In this document: one piece after another, positions 13,101-24,183 of the stretch
How positions within the stretch are numbered: position 1 is the first letter of the stretch
Layout: every line of letters starts with the position of its first letter
Assembly: GCF_048128805.1 (NCBI RefSeq)
Contig: NC_136010.1
Location: 18,976,980-19,040,979, forward strand
DNA length: 64,000 nt
From: Centroberyx gerrardi
Taxonomy: Eukaryota > Chordata > Actinopteri > Beryciformes > Berycidae
Reading direction: 5' to 3'
The notes under the pieces: generated by a model
Database searches by the model: none
What the model was told of the DNA's origin: nothing
Seen by the model: only the letters and a program-made list of their open reading frames with translations
Position numbers and translations under genes: made by a program

Positions 13101-15087
13101 ATTAACTATTCAATCCTCCATTTTATTAATCTTGACAAATAAAACCAGAGTGGTATGACGTGCCTTTTCACTAACTGCTTCCAAAAAGATAGCAAGGTTT
13201 TCCAGGGGTTACTTTAAGTTTTCTTGGACCTCCCCATCAGTTTTGGTAATCTTGTCCTCTGGCTGCACAAGGCTGATTCTCCTCATGTGAGCACAGGTTA
13301 TCGCTGTGTTTTCATGCTTTTCATGCTGCTTTTATGCTGTGACCTGTATACAAAGTTGTTACCAGACAAAACTTCTAACCCAGCATGATATTTAAAATGC
13401 TCTATAATCTGTGCTCTATAATATAGCCTTTGCCTTCATCAATACAAACCAATATACAATAATATGAAACCATTTCAACACACACACTGGCATAGGAGAT
13501 CTCACACTGGAAAACTTTGGTGGGATCTGGATTGAGGGGAATAAACTATCCTGCAGAAAGAGAAAACAAAGTGTCCCGGCCCCTGTAATTTTCTCTCTTC
13601 TCTCCTCCAGACACACAGTGGCTGATGATTCACCAGGCTGGTTTAACACTAAAGACTTAACAATGTGCTATTGAATTGCAGGGCATAATAACAGACATTT
13701 GCCAAACGACCTGCAAAATCACTATTGTCATTAGTCACCCCAAGAGTCACACGATGAATCACTTAACGGAATAGAAACATTAAGGTAAAACAACCAAAAA
13801 AAAGAGTGCTACTGCTGACTACTATAATATTTAATACTCAAAGGATTTATGTGATTCAAAGATGACGTCAGAGTGTGAAGTTTACTCACAGTCTCATCGC
13901 AGGTTCAGAATAAATGTATCCAGCTGCAGATTCAGCTACAAAGAGAGAGAGCCGCTTCGCTCAGACAGGGACATACAGTCTGAGGAGCCTATTGACTCTC
14001 CTGTGGTTACACCTACACTCAGGTGTATATTGCTTACATTGCATTTATCCAGCTGTGATTTACAAATATCCCTCCCTGCTGAACAAGATGTCCTCCAAAG
14101 TAAAGACTGTTTGGATGCTGTTGAGTGCATGCAAACATGTTATCTTTCTTTATCTGGTCATTTTCTGCCTTGGAATTAATCCATGTGTTTATTCTAAGCC
14201 TGATGTACCCTATCTTTGCCCAAGTGCTTATTTTCTCAATCAGCATTTCTACTCTTTATCATGGTGCTGGTGCTCGTTAATTAAGCCACAGCCCATCATA
14301 AACATGGGAGCGGTAATCCCCCTCCTCCACATCGTCCTGCCTCTAAGCGGCCCACTCGTGGTGAAACACTCATTACTGACACATATAATGACTAGCTGGT
14401 TGGATTGTGCTGACTCCTCTACTCAGACCGCAGTTAACTCAAAACACATTGGGCTGCAGCCATAAAAAAAAGCCCACAAATATACCAACAGGCCAAGACA
14501 AGACGGGACAGAGTCATAACGCGTTGTTCTATACAATGCTCGGTCTCAAAGAGGAGGAAAAATATTCAAGTCCATATAAGCTTATCCTCACCAAGGCTAC
14601 TTTATTTTCAGAACTCAGAATAATGATTTCTGAGAATAATCTGGGTCATACTCCCAAAGATATACAGGCTATATCTGAAATCGAAAAACAAAATAATAAT
14701 AATAAATGCATAATTTAATAATACGTGTAGTACTGGCAATTTAAACATAATTAAGTTAAACATGTTAATAAAATGATGCAGATTGCTGGTGTTAGATAAA
14801 CAATAGATGATATAGCCTACTGCAATGACTGTCAAATTCCAAAGCAAAACTTACACTTATAATCGAATAGCCTAAAATATATGAAAAACATTATTTAGAG
14901 AAAAACAACATATGTAGGCTACAGTGCAGCAGAAAAAGAAATGCATCTTTTTCGGCATAGTTTCCAAGAGTAAAGCCGAATCTGGATCTAATTATGGAAC
15001 AAAGAAAGTTTCCCAAAGTTTTTCTTTTCTTTTAAGATCAAGACAATAGATGAACTTACTCTGCAGCAGAGTCATGTCGCCGTGCAT
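6486..15087 (-). CDS. mxra8: Matrix remodeling-associated protein 8 (two-Ig-domain type I membrane protein), complete gene
   Basis: Mxra8 (limitrin/DICAM) is a surface adhesion-type protein with two V-type Ig domains; in mammals it binds integrin and serves as an entry receptor for arthritogenic alphaviruses. I reconstruct ten exons: 15060-15087, 11758-11784, 11177-11485, 10978-11079, 10428-10889, 7504-7662, 7055-7085, 6878-6957, 6714-6770 and 6486-6511. They join in phase to 1281 nt (426 residues; human 442). Order: hydrophobic signal peptide (about 1-18), Ig1 with HSPRMVW and CNLHHHYC, Ig2 with [15 protein letters not shown] and [14 protein letters not shown], a short stalk, a transmembrane segment (about 336-357), a basic stop-transfer TRRRKKR, and a cytoplasmic tail with [10 protein letters not shown]. 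The start is the first ATG of MHGDM; the second ATG (15075) is an alternative. The far C-terminus differs from human. The neighbours dvl1 and aurkaip1 match human order. Confidence 0.94.
6714..6770 (-). CDS. mxra8: mxra8 exon 9 (cytoplasmic tail)
   Basis: A 57-nt exon completes GAC and reads [28 protein letters not shown] is conserved in human MXRA8. The donor is gtgagc. Confidence 0.9.
6878..6957 (-). CDS. mxra8: mxra8 exon 8 (cytoplasmic tail)
   Basis: An 80-nt exon encodes a weakly conserved serine/glutamate-rich tail segment ([20 protein letters not shown]). The acceptor is gcag and the donor gtaaac. Its phases (2 in, 1 out) fit both neighbours exactly. Confidence 0.8.
7055..7085 (-). 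CDS. mxra8: mxra8 exon 7 (31-nt micro-exon)
   Basis: The exon encodes [10 protein letters not shown] just after the membrane-proximal basic cluster, matching the position of human GGYEYSDQKS. Both splice sites are strong (ttatttcag, gtaagaac). It is too short to appear as an open reading frame. Confidence 0.85.
7165..7370. mobile_element. dispersed DNA-transposon fragment (Tc1/mariner-like)
   Basis: A segment beginning CACTACCAGTCAAAGGTTTG and ending near CCTTTGCCTTGATGG strongly resembles a terminal region repeated in many teleost genomes. I associate that repeat with Tc1/mariner-type elements. No transposase frame is present. It lies in the mxra8 intron between exons 6 and 7. The family assignment is from memory and needs a repeat library. 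Confidence 0.6.
7473..7500. repeat. CA microsatellite next to mxra8 exon 6 donor
   Basis: On the transcribed strand this is a TG/TTTG repeat beginning within five bases of the exon 6 donor (gtatcg). Confidence 0.9.
7504..7662 (-). CDS. mxra8: mxra8 exon 6 (stalk, transmembrane, stop-transfer)
   Basis: This 159-nt exon carries [20 protein letters not shown] and continues into about 21 hydrophobic residues, then TRRRKKR. Human MXRA8 has the closely similar [20 protein letters not shown]. It is flanked by a ttag acceptor and a gtatcg donor. Confidence 0.95.
10033..10125. repeat. (TTTC)n tetranucleotide repeat
   Basis: An imperfect TTTC/CTTT tract of about 90 bp lies in the mxra8 intron downstream of exon 5. 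Open frames across it are low-complexity artefacts. Confidence 0.95.
10428..10889 (-). CDS. mxra8: mxra8 exon 5 (second Ig domain)
   Basis: A 462-nt phase 1-1 exon contains the whole second Ig domain. It has YWDGEK at its start, VALPC and [14 protein letters not shown] as the cysteine-bearing strands, and [16 protein letters not shown] between them. It ends NEEPEP plus the first base of serine. Confidence 0.96.
10978..11079 (-). CDS. mxra8: mxra8 exon 4 (end of first Ig domain)
   Basis: A 102-nt exon reads [18 protein letters not shown] and carries the last strands of Ig1. An intron therefore splits Ig1, whereas Ig2 is in one exon. Confidence 0.95.
11177..11485 (-). CDS. mxra8: mxra8 exon 3 (start of first Ig domain)
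   Basis: A 309-nt exon encodes the mature N-terminus and most of Ig1, including [19 protein letters not shown] and RQRVVHWDL, both very close to human MXRA8. Confidence 0.96.
11758..11784 (-). CDS. mxra8: mxra8 exon 2 (27-nt signal-peptide micro-exon)
   Basis: It encodes the hydrophobic core LAVLFLPS between the M-start exon and Ig1. Splice sites are tttgtttcag and gtaag. Phases (1 in, 1 out) match both neighbours, and the joined product is a good signal peptide. Confidence 0.85.
12528..13017. mobile_element. non-autonomous Tc1/mariner-type element (MITE)
   Basis: A 490-bp element has terminal inverted repeats of about 85 bp: the left starts CAGTGCTTTCAAAAAG and the right ends CTTTTTGAGGGCGCTG. 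The inner parts (CTGAATTCAAAATTGATT versus its inverted partner) also pair. A TA follows the right end, as expected for Tc1/mariner target duplication; the left copy appears mutated. There is no transposase. It lies in mxra8 intron 2/1 sequence upstream of exon 2. Confidence 0.8.
13060..15059. other. mxra8 intron 1, no further features
   Basis: AT-rich intronic sequence. The plus-strand open frame at 13914-14465 has no recognised domain or splice context and is taken as chance. Confidence 0.6.
15060..15087 (-). CDS. mxra8: mxra8 exon 1 (start codon)
   Basis: It encodes MHGDMTLLQ plus one base, followed by gtaagt. Joined to exon 2 it gives the signal peptide [18 protein letters not shown]. 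Two in-frame ATGs are possible (15087 and 15075), each with a purine at -3. Confidence 0.82.
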
Positions 15088-15894
15088 CTTTTCCACTGTG
15101 CTGCCTGTGCGGGTATAAGCCTGACAGAGGTGCGTGTGCGCATCTATCGATAAAACACAAGAGCAGTTCAAGTTCATCAACCAACAAACTTCAGAGCTTC
15201 AGTCCCCAGTCTGGATCCTCCACATGCTCCGCCTCCGCCTTCCACTGAAATCCAACACTCCCAACACAAATAACTCGAGTTAGCCTACATGTTACATTTT
15301 AGATTAACACACAAATATCACAGAAGAACTACAGGCCTATGTCCCAATAGGCATATATTATAAGACTATTATAGATACTATACGAGATAAAACAAATACA
15401 TAAAGTATAATGAGGTCACTGTAAAGTCCTTATAGGAATAGTGTAGTGACTTGTCGTTAGGAATACCGTTCATATGAAGAAGATCGTTGCTTCTGAATTT
15501 AATCCTGTAATAGCAGAAATACAGACATTTCCTCCTGTGTTTTATGAGCTTAAGCGCACATTACTGTATTAGTAATGCCAAAAATTGAGCCATGATTGAC
15601 CTGATCAATCATTGTATATTCTGAACAGACTGATAAACTACAGGTCTATGCACACAGATATTTTGGTGACAGTAAACTCTATTAATGACTAAACAATAAC
15701 TGTGGCAATTCAATGATGAATGCGTAATATGAGACTTTGTGCAATACTGCCATCCATAGTTTGAATAGGGAAAATGTAAGCTGCATACATGCCATTATAT
15801 TATTATCAGCCTATAGTGAAAACAAGCATCACATATAAATGAAAACAATAGAAAATGACAACAGGACACGTCTTGGGCATGACAGAGATAAATC

Positions 15895-15900
15895 TTTATT
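15895..15900 (-). terminator. aurkaip1: polyadenylation signal for aurkaip1
   Basis: TTTATT on the plus strand is AATAAA on the gene strand, about 180 nt past the aurkaip1 stop codon, a usual 3' UTR length for this gene type. Confidence 0.6.
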
Positions 15901-16078
15901 GGGTCGTGCACACTTTGTTAAAAATAATTCTTCACATAGGGAATATGTCCACATCACTGACACAAGCTTCAAGCTGCACAGCATAGAAAGCAGGCTGCCT
16001 GTTTTGATTGCAGTGTTTTGGATGTGGCAGATCAGTCCAGTGTGAGGGACGTGTGTGTCTCCGCTGTGACTCCACGCC

Positions 16079-16195
16079 TCAGTCCCTTGTGTTCCCATGC
16101 TGTTTAATGAAGATCTTAGGCGTATTCCATCCCTCGGGAGCTTTCTTCAGTCCGGCTCGCGTCCAAATCCTCTTCAGATCCTCCTCAAATCGCTT
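16079..16195 (-). CDS. aurkaip1: aurkaip1 exon 3
   Basis: It encodes [20 protein letters not shown] and the rest of the conserved C-terminus, then TGA at 16079-16081. It follows a gtgcag acceptor in phase 0. Confidence 0.95.
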   Translation of the reverse strand, partial: KRFEEDLKRIWTRAGLKKAPEGWNTPKIFIKQHGNTRD

Positions 16196-17217
16196 CTGCA
16201 CAGGACAAACATACACACATGGTTGCCATGACGTCAGTTTATAGTTATATTGGATTGCTTCATCTGTTGGAAGTAAATTCATATTCAGCTAGTTTTGAGA
16301 AATCGTACTGTAATTAGGGTCCAACAGACTTACAACAATTCTAAAAAAATATATATGTATCGTTCTACAACTTTGGTCAAAACTGCAATAATAAATTATG
16401 CTGAGTAACAACTACAAAAATGGCATATTATCATTACTGTTAGTTTTCTTCTCAAATTATTGGTATTACATTCAGATATATCAGTCGGGTCATAGGCTGG
16501 GAAGGACAGAAGAAAAAAAATGGTCAGTAAGGAGTGAGTTGTCTCGCTGTGAAAGGATCCTCATTTGCACAGAACACCCTTCACTCCACAAAAGGGGAAA
16601 CACTCACCTGCTTCTTCCTCCCCCTGCCCTCAAGCACTCTCCTCCTCAAGAATTTAGTCCGTTTCATCAGCTTCTTGTATTTGTGCCGGTTCATCTTCCG
16701 CCGCCGAATCTCCAGAACATTCTTACAGCTAAGGGGTGTTGCTGAGCCCTCCCTGTCCTCCAGAACAGGGGCAGAAATGGGTGGCAGCACCTTCTCCTCC
16801 AGCAGCTCCACCTCCTCCAGGGGCTGAGGAGCCTCCAGAAGGGAAGGGAGGGAGTAGCGCAGGGAGAGCCAGCTCTCCAGAGGGCTTACTGACAGTTTAC
16901 GAGGCACAAGAGCCTCGTCCAGTTCTGGCTCAAGTTGGACCCATCGTGGAGGAGATGTGTTGTCTGCTGCTGTTGAGTAGTTTCTGAGTTTCCCTTTTAG
17001 AGAGCAGCAGGAAGCAGGAAGGGCAGGTTGTACAGATCCACTTAAGATTTGTCCATGGGTTTGAAGTGCTCCTAGGTATCAGGAAAATGAATTCATGTCA
17101 GCTTGAGGACTTGCACTAGAAAAGTGATTATACATATAGCAAAACAGATATTTGGTCAAACTTACCAGTTGCTCTACAAAGTAGACTGAGACGAGGGACA
17201 GCCCTTGTGATAAACAT
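16079..17217 (-). CDS. aurkaip1: Aurora kinase A-interacting protein 1 / mitoribosomal protein mS38, complete gene
   Basis: AURKAIP1 is the mitochondrial small-subunit ribosomal protein mS38, first described as a negative regulator of Aurora-A. Three exons (17166-17217, 16608-17071, 16079-16195) join in phase to 633 nt, 210 residues (human 199). The N-terminus [17 protein letters not shown] is a typical arginine-rich amphipathic import signal. The middle contains [18 protein letters not shown] and the C-terminal half the basic mS38 core [20 protein letters not shown], then FLRRR and [19 protein letters not shown]. The last segment is nearly identical to human. Exon 2 has a second phase-compatible acceptor at 16993 after a better pyrimidine tract, which would remove 26 residues of the poorly conserved N-terminal part. 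Upstream neighbour on the gene strand is rap1gap; in human it is CCNL2. Confidence 0.93.
16608..17071 (-). CDS. aurkaip1: aurkaip1 exon 2
   Basis: This long central exon reads from a cctag acceptor to KKQ with donor gtgagt. The frame stays open only for acceptors at or downstream of this point. The internal acceptor at 16993 is a credible alternative start. Confidence 0.85.
17166..17217 (-). CDS. aurkaip1: aurkaip1 exon 1 (mitochondrial import signal)
   Basis: ATG at 17217 is followed by 17 codons rich in arginine, leucine and serine, then donor gtaagttt, phase 1. The phase fits exon 2. Confidence 0.85.
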
Positions 17218-17736
17218 TGTCGTGTCACTGATTATTCAAATAAAGTCATCAGGAATGAGTCGACAGGTCACTTGTCCTGTGGGCATGGACAAAATATGTG
17301 ATGTTAGCTACTCAGGCTCCTCAGTTACTTACACAGCGAGCTGTCAAACACGTCCAACACAACGGTTAGAAGCAACCAACGTTAACAAGCTGATCATACA
17401 ATACATTCAATTAGTGAAATGGGCCACGATGTAAAAGTAAAAAGGTCGATAGTAACATAAGTCAATCAAGGTTTGTCTCATTTGACGTTAGCGGCATAAA
17501 GAAGAGTTCCCGGTTGTAGCTAATGCTAGTTAGCAACGTAGCTGTTAGCTCTGTCTTTAGCCGGGGATGTGACAGTCATATTATTTTGACTGAAGAGGTC
17601 GCAGCTAATTATCTTTCTGCAATTAATTAACTGCTTGCTTTAATAACAATTAATTCACACATTTTTCTAATAGTTTAACGTTACCCAATGTTACTGTGAC
17701 CGGGATGTTTCGTCTTCAATGTGACTCCAGAAGACA

Positions 17737-17744
17737 ACTTCCGG
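17737..17744. promoter_or_regulatory. ETS-family site in probable aurkaip1 promoter
   Basis: ACTTCCGG, the core bound by GABP/ELK factors that drive many nuclear genes for mitochondrial proteins, lies 520 bp upstream of the aurkaip1 ATG in a locally GC-richer stretch (about 17700-17760). Confidence 0.5.
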
Positions 17745-18018
17745 CCTGCGCGACACAAATTGTGCACATTTCCTGTTTCACATAGTTGACAAAGGTTCCG
17801 CCTGAGCTGATTAACATGTCAAACAAACACGAGCGAGCTATTTACATTGAACTACAGAAGTGTGTCTAATTATTACAGCGCAGGAATTTAAAGGGGGTCG
17901 CAAACCGGACTCTCACCGGACCAAGGGCACCGGACCTTTGCTTATATATTATATTATACTTGTTATGCATTTAAAATAAAATGCTAATCATGTGGCTGCG
18001 CTTGAGAGCACTGACATG

Positions 18019-18295
18019 TGGAGGACCATATTAGTCATAATTAAATAAATGTGTCAGTAAAATAAATAATTACATAAATAAATACAGTACATAATATCAT
18101 CAGTAAATAAATTTATTATTGATTGATTTTATTCTTTATTTAAAAAAATAATAATATTATTTCATAATTATTGTTTTTATAATAACATGACTTTAGTTGT
18201 ATTTTTATTTCATAAAAACTTTTTTTATTTTTCAAATGGCTTTTCTTTTCAATTACATGATGGTATAATTCAGAATTACATTTTTCAAAGTGGTT
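18019..18295 (+). repeat. left arm of a long inverted repeat
   Basis: It begins TGGAGGACCATATTAG and is AT-rich. The same sequence reads in reverse complement at 20411-20664, sharing blocks such as TTTTTCAAATGGCTTTT and TTCAGAATTACATTT with small indels. The two arms are therefore copies of one dispersed element or the ends of one larger element. Confidence 0.85.
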
Positions 18296-18299
18296 CTTT

Positions 18300-20400
18300 T
18301 ATTTCCCTTTTTCTTTTTTCATTGCTCCTCTTTTTATTTCATAATGACTCTTCATTTCATAATGTCTCTTTTCATAATGTCTCAGCCGTCTGTCAATCAA
18401 AGTGAATGAGGCGGGATCTATTTGCTGATTGGGTAATCCTTTGCAATCGATTATTTTTCCTGGCTCTCAGGCTGGTCTTGCCCCATGGGCCAAATGACGT
18501 TAAAAAATACATTCATTAGTTGGATGTTGAAGGGTATAGTCCAGAGCTATCATCTCTGCTGATCCTTAAGAAACTCCTTAAGCTTTATTTTTACATTTGG
18601 AAAGACATGTACACTGTTTATTGCCAGTGGTTGAAAACCACTGGTCTAACAGATGTAAAACTACCTGTCAACTGAAGGAAGTAAAGCATAACCACTATTT
18701 CCTTACATGATTTTGAAAGTCTACCAACACATTTAGAAAGCTGAGAGATTCTAAAACTAGAAACAGGAGTTAATTGACGGTGGCTTGGCCTTGGTAGTGT
18801 TAATGGGAGCCTACTATCACTCTATCACCAGTGTATGCTAGAGTGCCAATCTACCAGGAACACATGCATGATTTGAGTGTCTATGTATATCTAGAGGCAC
18901 TAGTTTCAGCCATAATCCCTGACCAGCAGTTCTCAGGTGAGTTGGTGCCCTTGCTGCATGCAAATGACGAGAGTAGCCTATTAGCACCAAAATCATCTCT
19001 GTGCCTCCGGTAGATAGCTCTGTCTGGTGCACATGCTAATGCTTTAGCATACAGTATGTTAAGTAATTATAGGCGACTAGCATTATCATAAAAGAGAGGA
19101 AATGAGAACCTGTGTCAGCTCTAACGCTGGGTAATTTTAATGGCACACATGTAAACCTGCCAGGCTTGTTTAGGGGATTGGTAAAATAGGCCTAAAATTC
19201 TATTAATAGAATGCACTTTCAATGGCAGAAGATCTCTCTTCCAGTGAGACTTCAAGCATAACTTGATTTGTTTACATACTGAAGTTAGCAGACTTAGCCA
19301 GAAGGCTAAAGTGATGAAGATTGAGATTTAGTTTTTATAAGTTCTGAACCCACAGGCCATAGCATAACAACACTGAGAGTCTAACAGCCCTGTGATGCTG
19401 AATTTTGTGGAAGCATCTGCTGAGATTTTACTTAAGCAGAAGGAAAATCACTGGTCTAAACACCTACTCAATTAAAAAGAAAAGTAGCTCATTTAAAATA
19501 TAGTCAAAGTAAAATTTACTTTTTAATAAATCAACTCAGTGTAATGTGTTAGAGGGAGGAATAAGGGCCATGATACATGGGAAGTGTTGTGAAGCAATGT
19601 AAAGTATGTAAGTATTTTTTCATTATTCTCCTATAGCCAGTGTGGTTACATTGATTTTGTCTGCTTGCCAGTCCCATCCCTGTTCAAAGCAATACTTCCC
19701 TTCTCCACAGCTTCAAAATGTTGTTTGTGCATCTTGGACCTAAAGCTTGTGATACAACAAACATTTTGGAGAAGATGGCAAGACAACATGTCGGTCAACA
19801 GGAATTGAAGTCAGACTTGCAGCATAATACCAAAGCATTAGAAGTCTCCATGTAGACAATGTGAGAGTGTTTATCCATCTACTTGGGCTGTGTAATCCTG
19901 CAATGTTGACCAAAATGTTACACAGTGTGCGTATCAAGGATATAAAAGTGCTGATACACCTGACAGTTTTTTAGGGCAATGTAGGCTACACTCCCAATAC
20001 CAGCTAGTAAAAAATGTAAAGGCAACTTATTGATCAATCTTGATCATCATATTTGCCCAGACATTTATTTTCCCTGCTCATCTCTGCCTGAACAGCTGAA
20101 CCAAAACAGAATCTGTCTGTCATACAGAGCTGAATTCTGCTCCCAGTGACTCAACAATAAGTCCATTCTGTCTCCCACAGAAACTTTCTCCCTGAACACC
20201 CTCAGTTCATTTCAGCCACCCATATCAACTGTTTGAGTGTTTTTACATCTATTCTGTAGTTGTGAGTTTGGTAGTTGGTTTTATTGTTCTTTATCGTTGT
20301 TTCTGCACTGCTGATTTGTCATCCAGTAACAAAACATCCATGGACTGGATTGAAGGAGAAAGGGTCATCTATAGACCCATCAAGGTATGTGAGCATTGCT
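18300..20400. other. spacer between the inverted-repeat arms, no gene seen
   Basis: About 2.1 kb of mostly unique, AT-rich sequence. No exon of the genes expected here by human synteny (for example CCNL2) was recognised. The plus-strand frame at 20262-20453 has no known domain. Confidence 0.5.
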
Positions 20401-20410
20401 TATTGCAGTT

Positions 20411-20664
20411 AACCACTTTGATAAATGTAATTCTGAATAATTTCATCATGTAATTGAAAATAAAAGCCATTTGAAAAATAAAAAAGTTTTGATGAAATAA
20501 AAATACAATTAAATATAGTCATGTTATTATGAAAACAATAATTATTAAATTATATTATTTAATATGTATTATATTTATTATTAATTTATTTCTGTATTTA
20601 TTTATGTAATCATTTATTTCACTGACATATTTATTTATTTAATTGTGACTATTTTGGTCCTCCA
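20411..20664 (-). repeat. right arm of a long inverted repeat
   Basis: Reverse-complement copy of 18019-18295. Similarity starts at the inner TTAACCACTTTG and ends at GGTCCTCCA. Confidence 0.85.
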
Positions 20665-20697
20665 TACAGAAAAGCAGCATGTAAGTTGTACAGTACT

Positions 20698-20710
20698 CCA
20701 CTAGAGGGCA
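20698..20710 (+). promoter_or_regulatory. CTCF-like core motif
   Basis: CCACTAGAGGGCA matches the CTCF core written CCASYAGRKGGCR at every position. It lies just outside the right inverted-repeat arm, between aurkaip1 and rap1gap. Confidence 0.4.
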
Positions 20711-20719
20711 CTAATAATT

Positions 20720-23700
20720 AAGTAGCGACTACACAAATGGACCTTTTGCTGTCTCCATGAAATAGACTAGCAAGGTGAATCCAGGTGAAAGCTTTAATTC
20801 TCCAGTGAGTTTGACTATGGAATAGGTCTACAGCTCAACCATGAAGTACAAATGTAGACTAGATGAAACGTAGATACAAGGTGAAGGATTTTAATGCTTG
20901 AGACTAGACATGGATTGTGCAAAATGGGAGTCCAACTCAATGTTAGGAATGATGTCCTATTCTGTGCACCCAGGAAAGAGAAATATTTATGTAGGCCTAA
21001 ATAAGAGAGCCTAGGATGGTTTGAAACAGGGTCATCTGTGACCCTTTTTGTAAAGCTTTTATTATTCAACTCTGTAAGATATCAACTATTAATGATCAAT
21101 TCTAACCTGTAACTCAGAGACTCCAGTAGCAATTGATAATTGATTGAACTTGATTGCACTACCCATTCATGAAATCCGAAAGTTCCAACAAAAAAATATT
21201 TCTATAGGCTAATACCGGTATTAACTTTAATACTGAAGCCATGCATTTGCCTTTATAAACCCATCCATATTTTGGACTTGTCTTGACAGTAAATTCTTGT
21301 TTTGACAGTAAATGAGTAAAGGAGGGGGAACCATGTTAACAGTATTATGCAAAAGAGGAAAAAATATTTAGGCTAATCTGGAATTGATAGCAATGACATG
21401 CCAAATGAATTAAGTGCTGAGAAGTAGGCCTACAGTTGAGGCTAATAAAACAGCCAAAATAGATGTGGCTATAAATGATATAACACATAATTTTTATATC
21501 ATTATAAATCATATTTTATACTATTTAAAAAGTAGCCAATTGATGATTTTCATCTGTGGTGTTTTATAGCTTGGATGGATGTCATGTATTGTTTGAGTAA
21601 CATCCGCTGGTAATAGTTTAGCCTTCTTACAAAAACCCAGACTGGCCCAGCTACCATTAGGCACACAGTCTTGTCACAGAAAGGCAGACTGCTACTGTTG
21701 CACTGATGCACTTTGACTGACCTTTACTTTATGCACTTACCTTCATTTTACTGTACTTTGCTTTACTTTAGGCCTTTTTGTACATGAATCCAAGCACACA
21801 AAGAGAAAAGACCAGAGTATCCAGGATAGAGTAGCAAAGAGACTGTTTCCCTTCATGTTGAACCTTTAAACTTGAATTAATGCTTTTCTATTTTATGGGA
21901 GTACTCGCAAAATTTAGTTTGTGTTCGGCTGTGTTCTTCTCCTGGGCTACAATTGCATTTTTCCAAACTTATTTGTGAATCGTTACAAACAACTGACTCA
22001 TGTTACACTCACCCCAAGTGTTTTCCATTACTGTTTCGTGTGTAGATATAATTGGAAAGTCCGTTTCAGTCGTGATTCAGTCTTATTTTCCTTTGTTTGA
22101 CTCATTAAAATTGAATATAATCTTTCTTCCATGTGGCACAGTTATATAAGCAGGGAAGCCTCCACTTTTAGATTGCTCTACTTTTAGACACTTGTGGGCA
22201 GCCACATCAAATCATTTATTCATGGGACATTCTCTCATAGCTTTCACTCAGACTGTGGAAAATTGAACATCTACAGTATTTAGGCATTTTACTGCATTGA
22301 TTTTCACAGTATGGCATTCAGAATATTGTATTTGTTTGTGCAAACGGCAGATTAGTGACAAAAATAAGTTAAAAGCTAAGAAATGAATTTCTTTTGAGTG
22401 ATGTGATCCAGGGCAACAGAGTATGTGTACAATAGACTGTAAAATTCCCAGGGCATTTATTTAAGATAAAAAACAAAACAAAACAAAAAAACATTCATTT
22501 CATTGTAAATCTTGTTGCTTATCAACTATTCTCATAACTATCTGTACACACTGTCTGCTTGTGATAAGGCAACTCAAATGATCAACAAGATGTTTCCCCT
22601 TTTATTGAACAGTCTCAATAACTTTTAAAATAATTTTATTCTAAAACTTTCTTTCAAAATAATATTTAAAGGTAAGGGCACAAGAAAAAAAACAACAATA
22701 AATTGTTAACCTGGCAGTATGTAATTTCAAGGTGGGGGTCAGTCCCATTCTAATTCCATATATATGTACTCCAACTAAATATATATGTACAAAAACAGTA
22801 GTTGTAATTACAGTTGGAGTTATTTTTCTTTTTTAAATTTAAAAGCAAATAAATATTCAGTTACTTCCAGTCATGGGTTTTAATGGCATTGCAAATTTAC
22901 TGCGCTGAAAGAGATCTGACCCCTGAAATAGGCAGAGCTTTACAGATGACAACATTATGATATTTTACTCCAAAGTGACTCATATAAGCACGTGGCAGGG
23001 TGCTGATTGTTGTCACCTAGTACTACCATAGAGGTATAACAGATGTACGGCGTAAACTCCAATCCAAAAGAAACCAAATCAATAAATAAAAACATACGTT
23101 AGCAAGAAAAAGACAACTGAGAACATAATGTACAGAGGTTGGTCACCGCACCAACTGATTAGATGGACAGAGCAATTAAATCAGTCATTGATGAATATAT
23201 ATCCATACATTACTCTTTATGGCAGACTATACAGACAGTGCCAAACGATAACTGCGTCACACCACCATGTTAAAATGCTTTGAAAGTGCAAAGCTATTTC
23301 TGGCTGCTTTTTTTTAAAATAGTGTGCTTAAAAATGGTGTTGAGTATAAATATTAGTTTCGCACTTGATCTACTACCGCCATCCTATTACTGGCTGCAGG
23401 CAATGTTAATCAAAAGGAGTGAGGTAAAATAAATCAAGGGATGAATAAATTGCATGTTTAAGTTTTAAGGCCATGTCAATTCATTCACGATACATTGCTA
23501 TCTTCACTTGACCTGTGGTATGAAGTCCAATATCTGTTTAACATTGTGGAGACTTGGCTGTAAGAGGAACAGTACAGTCCTTATCAGACAAATTGTTTTG
23601 CTGCAGCTATACAGTAGTTCTATAGAGGAATTTGATGAAGCTATCGTTAATAGACAAATTACAATCACTTTACCCAGAAAATAATCACATTTAACAGCAT

Positions 23701-24183
23701 TCAACATAACTATAAATCACAATGGATGTTTTTGTTATAAAACACATATCTTTGATGTTGAATATTTGGTATTATTTATACATTAGAGATTTTTATCAAG
23801 CCAAAATCTTTGTTGATTTGGTAAAAAGACTGTCCAGGCAATTATACTCACTAACAAAGTTGCAGCAAAAGTCCTTCTCACGATCTCTAATAAGAGCTCA
23901 ATGGCACTGTCTTTACCCTGTATAACCAGCACATCTAGGCCTCAACCAGACAAACAAACCAAAGTAATATCTTTTAACAAATAAAACTATTTACTTGGTA
24001 GATAAAATGTGTGCTCTTGAAATAAAGGTCAGGTCCAAAAAAAAACAATATAACCAGGCAATAGATGTGTGAACAGGCAAAGAAAACGAGTGGAAGGAAA
24101 CAACACTGTGCAAAAGCTGGCCCCTCTTTGTGTGTCATCCTCTCCAGGTTCCTCCAGGTTTCTGGGTTCGGGGCGCTCCGGCC
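20720..24183. other. intergenic region and probable rap1gap 3' UTR
   Basis: No coding exon seen. The part next to 24183 follows the rap1gap stop and is probably 3' UTR. Minus-strand AATAAA hexamers occur at 22601-22606 and 22456-22461, which would give a UTR of about 1.6-1.7 kb. The rest is AT-rich and without recognisable features. Confidence 0.45.

Noticed and set aside
13914..14465. 183-residue plus-strand open frame in mxra8 intron 1
   Set aside because: No recognisable domain, biased composition and no splice or promoter support; consistent with chance.
17800..24180. Expected ccnl2 gene between aurkaip1 and the next gene
   Set aside because: No cyclin-box or RS-domain exon was found on either strand.
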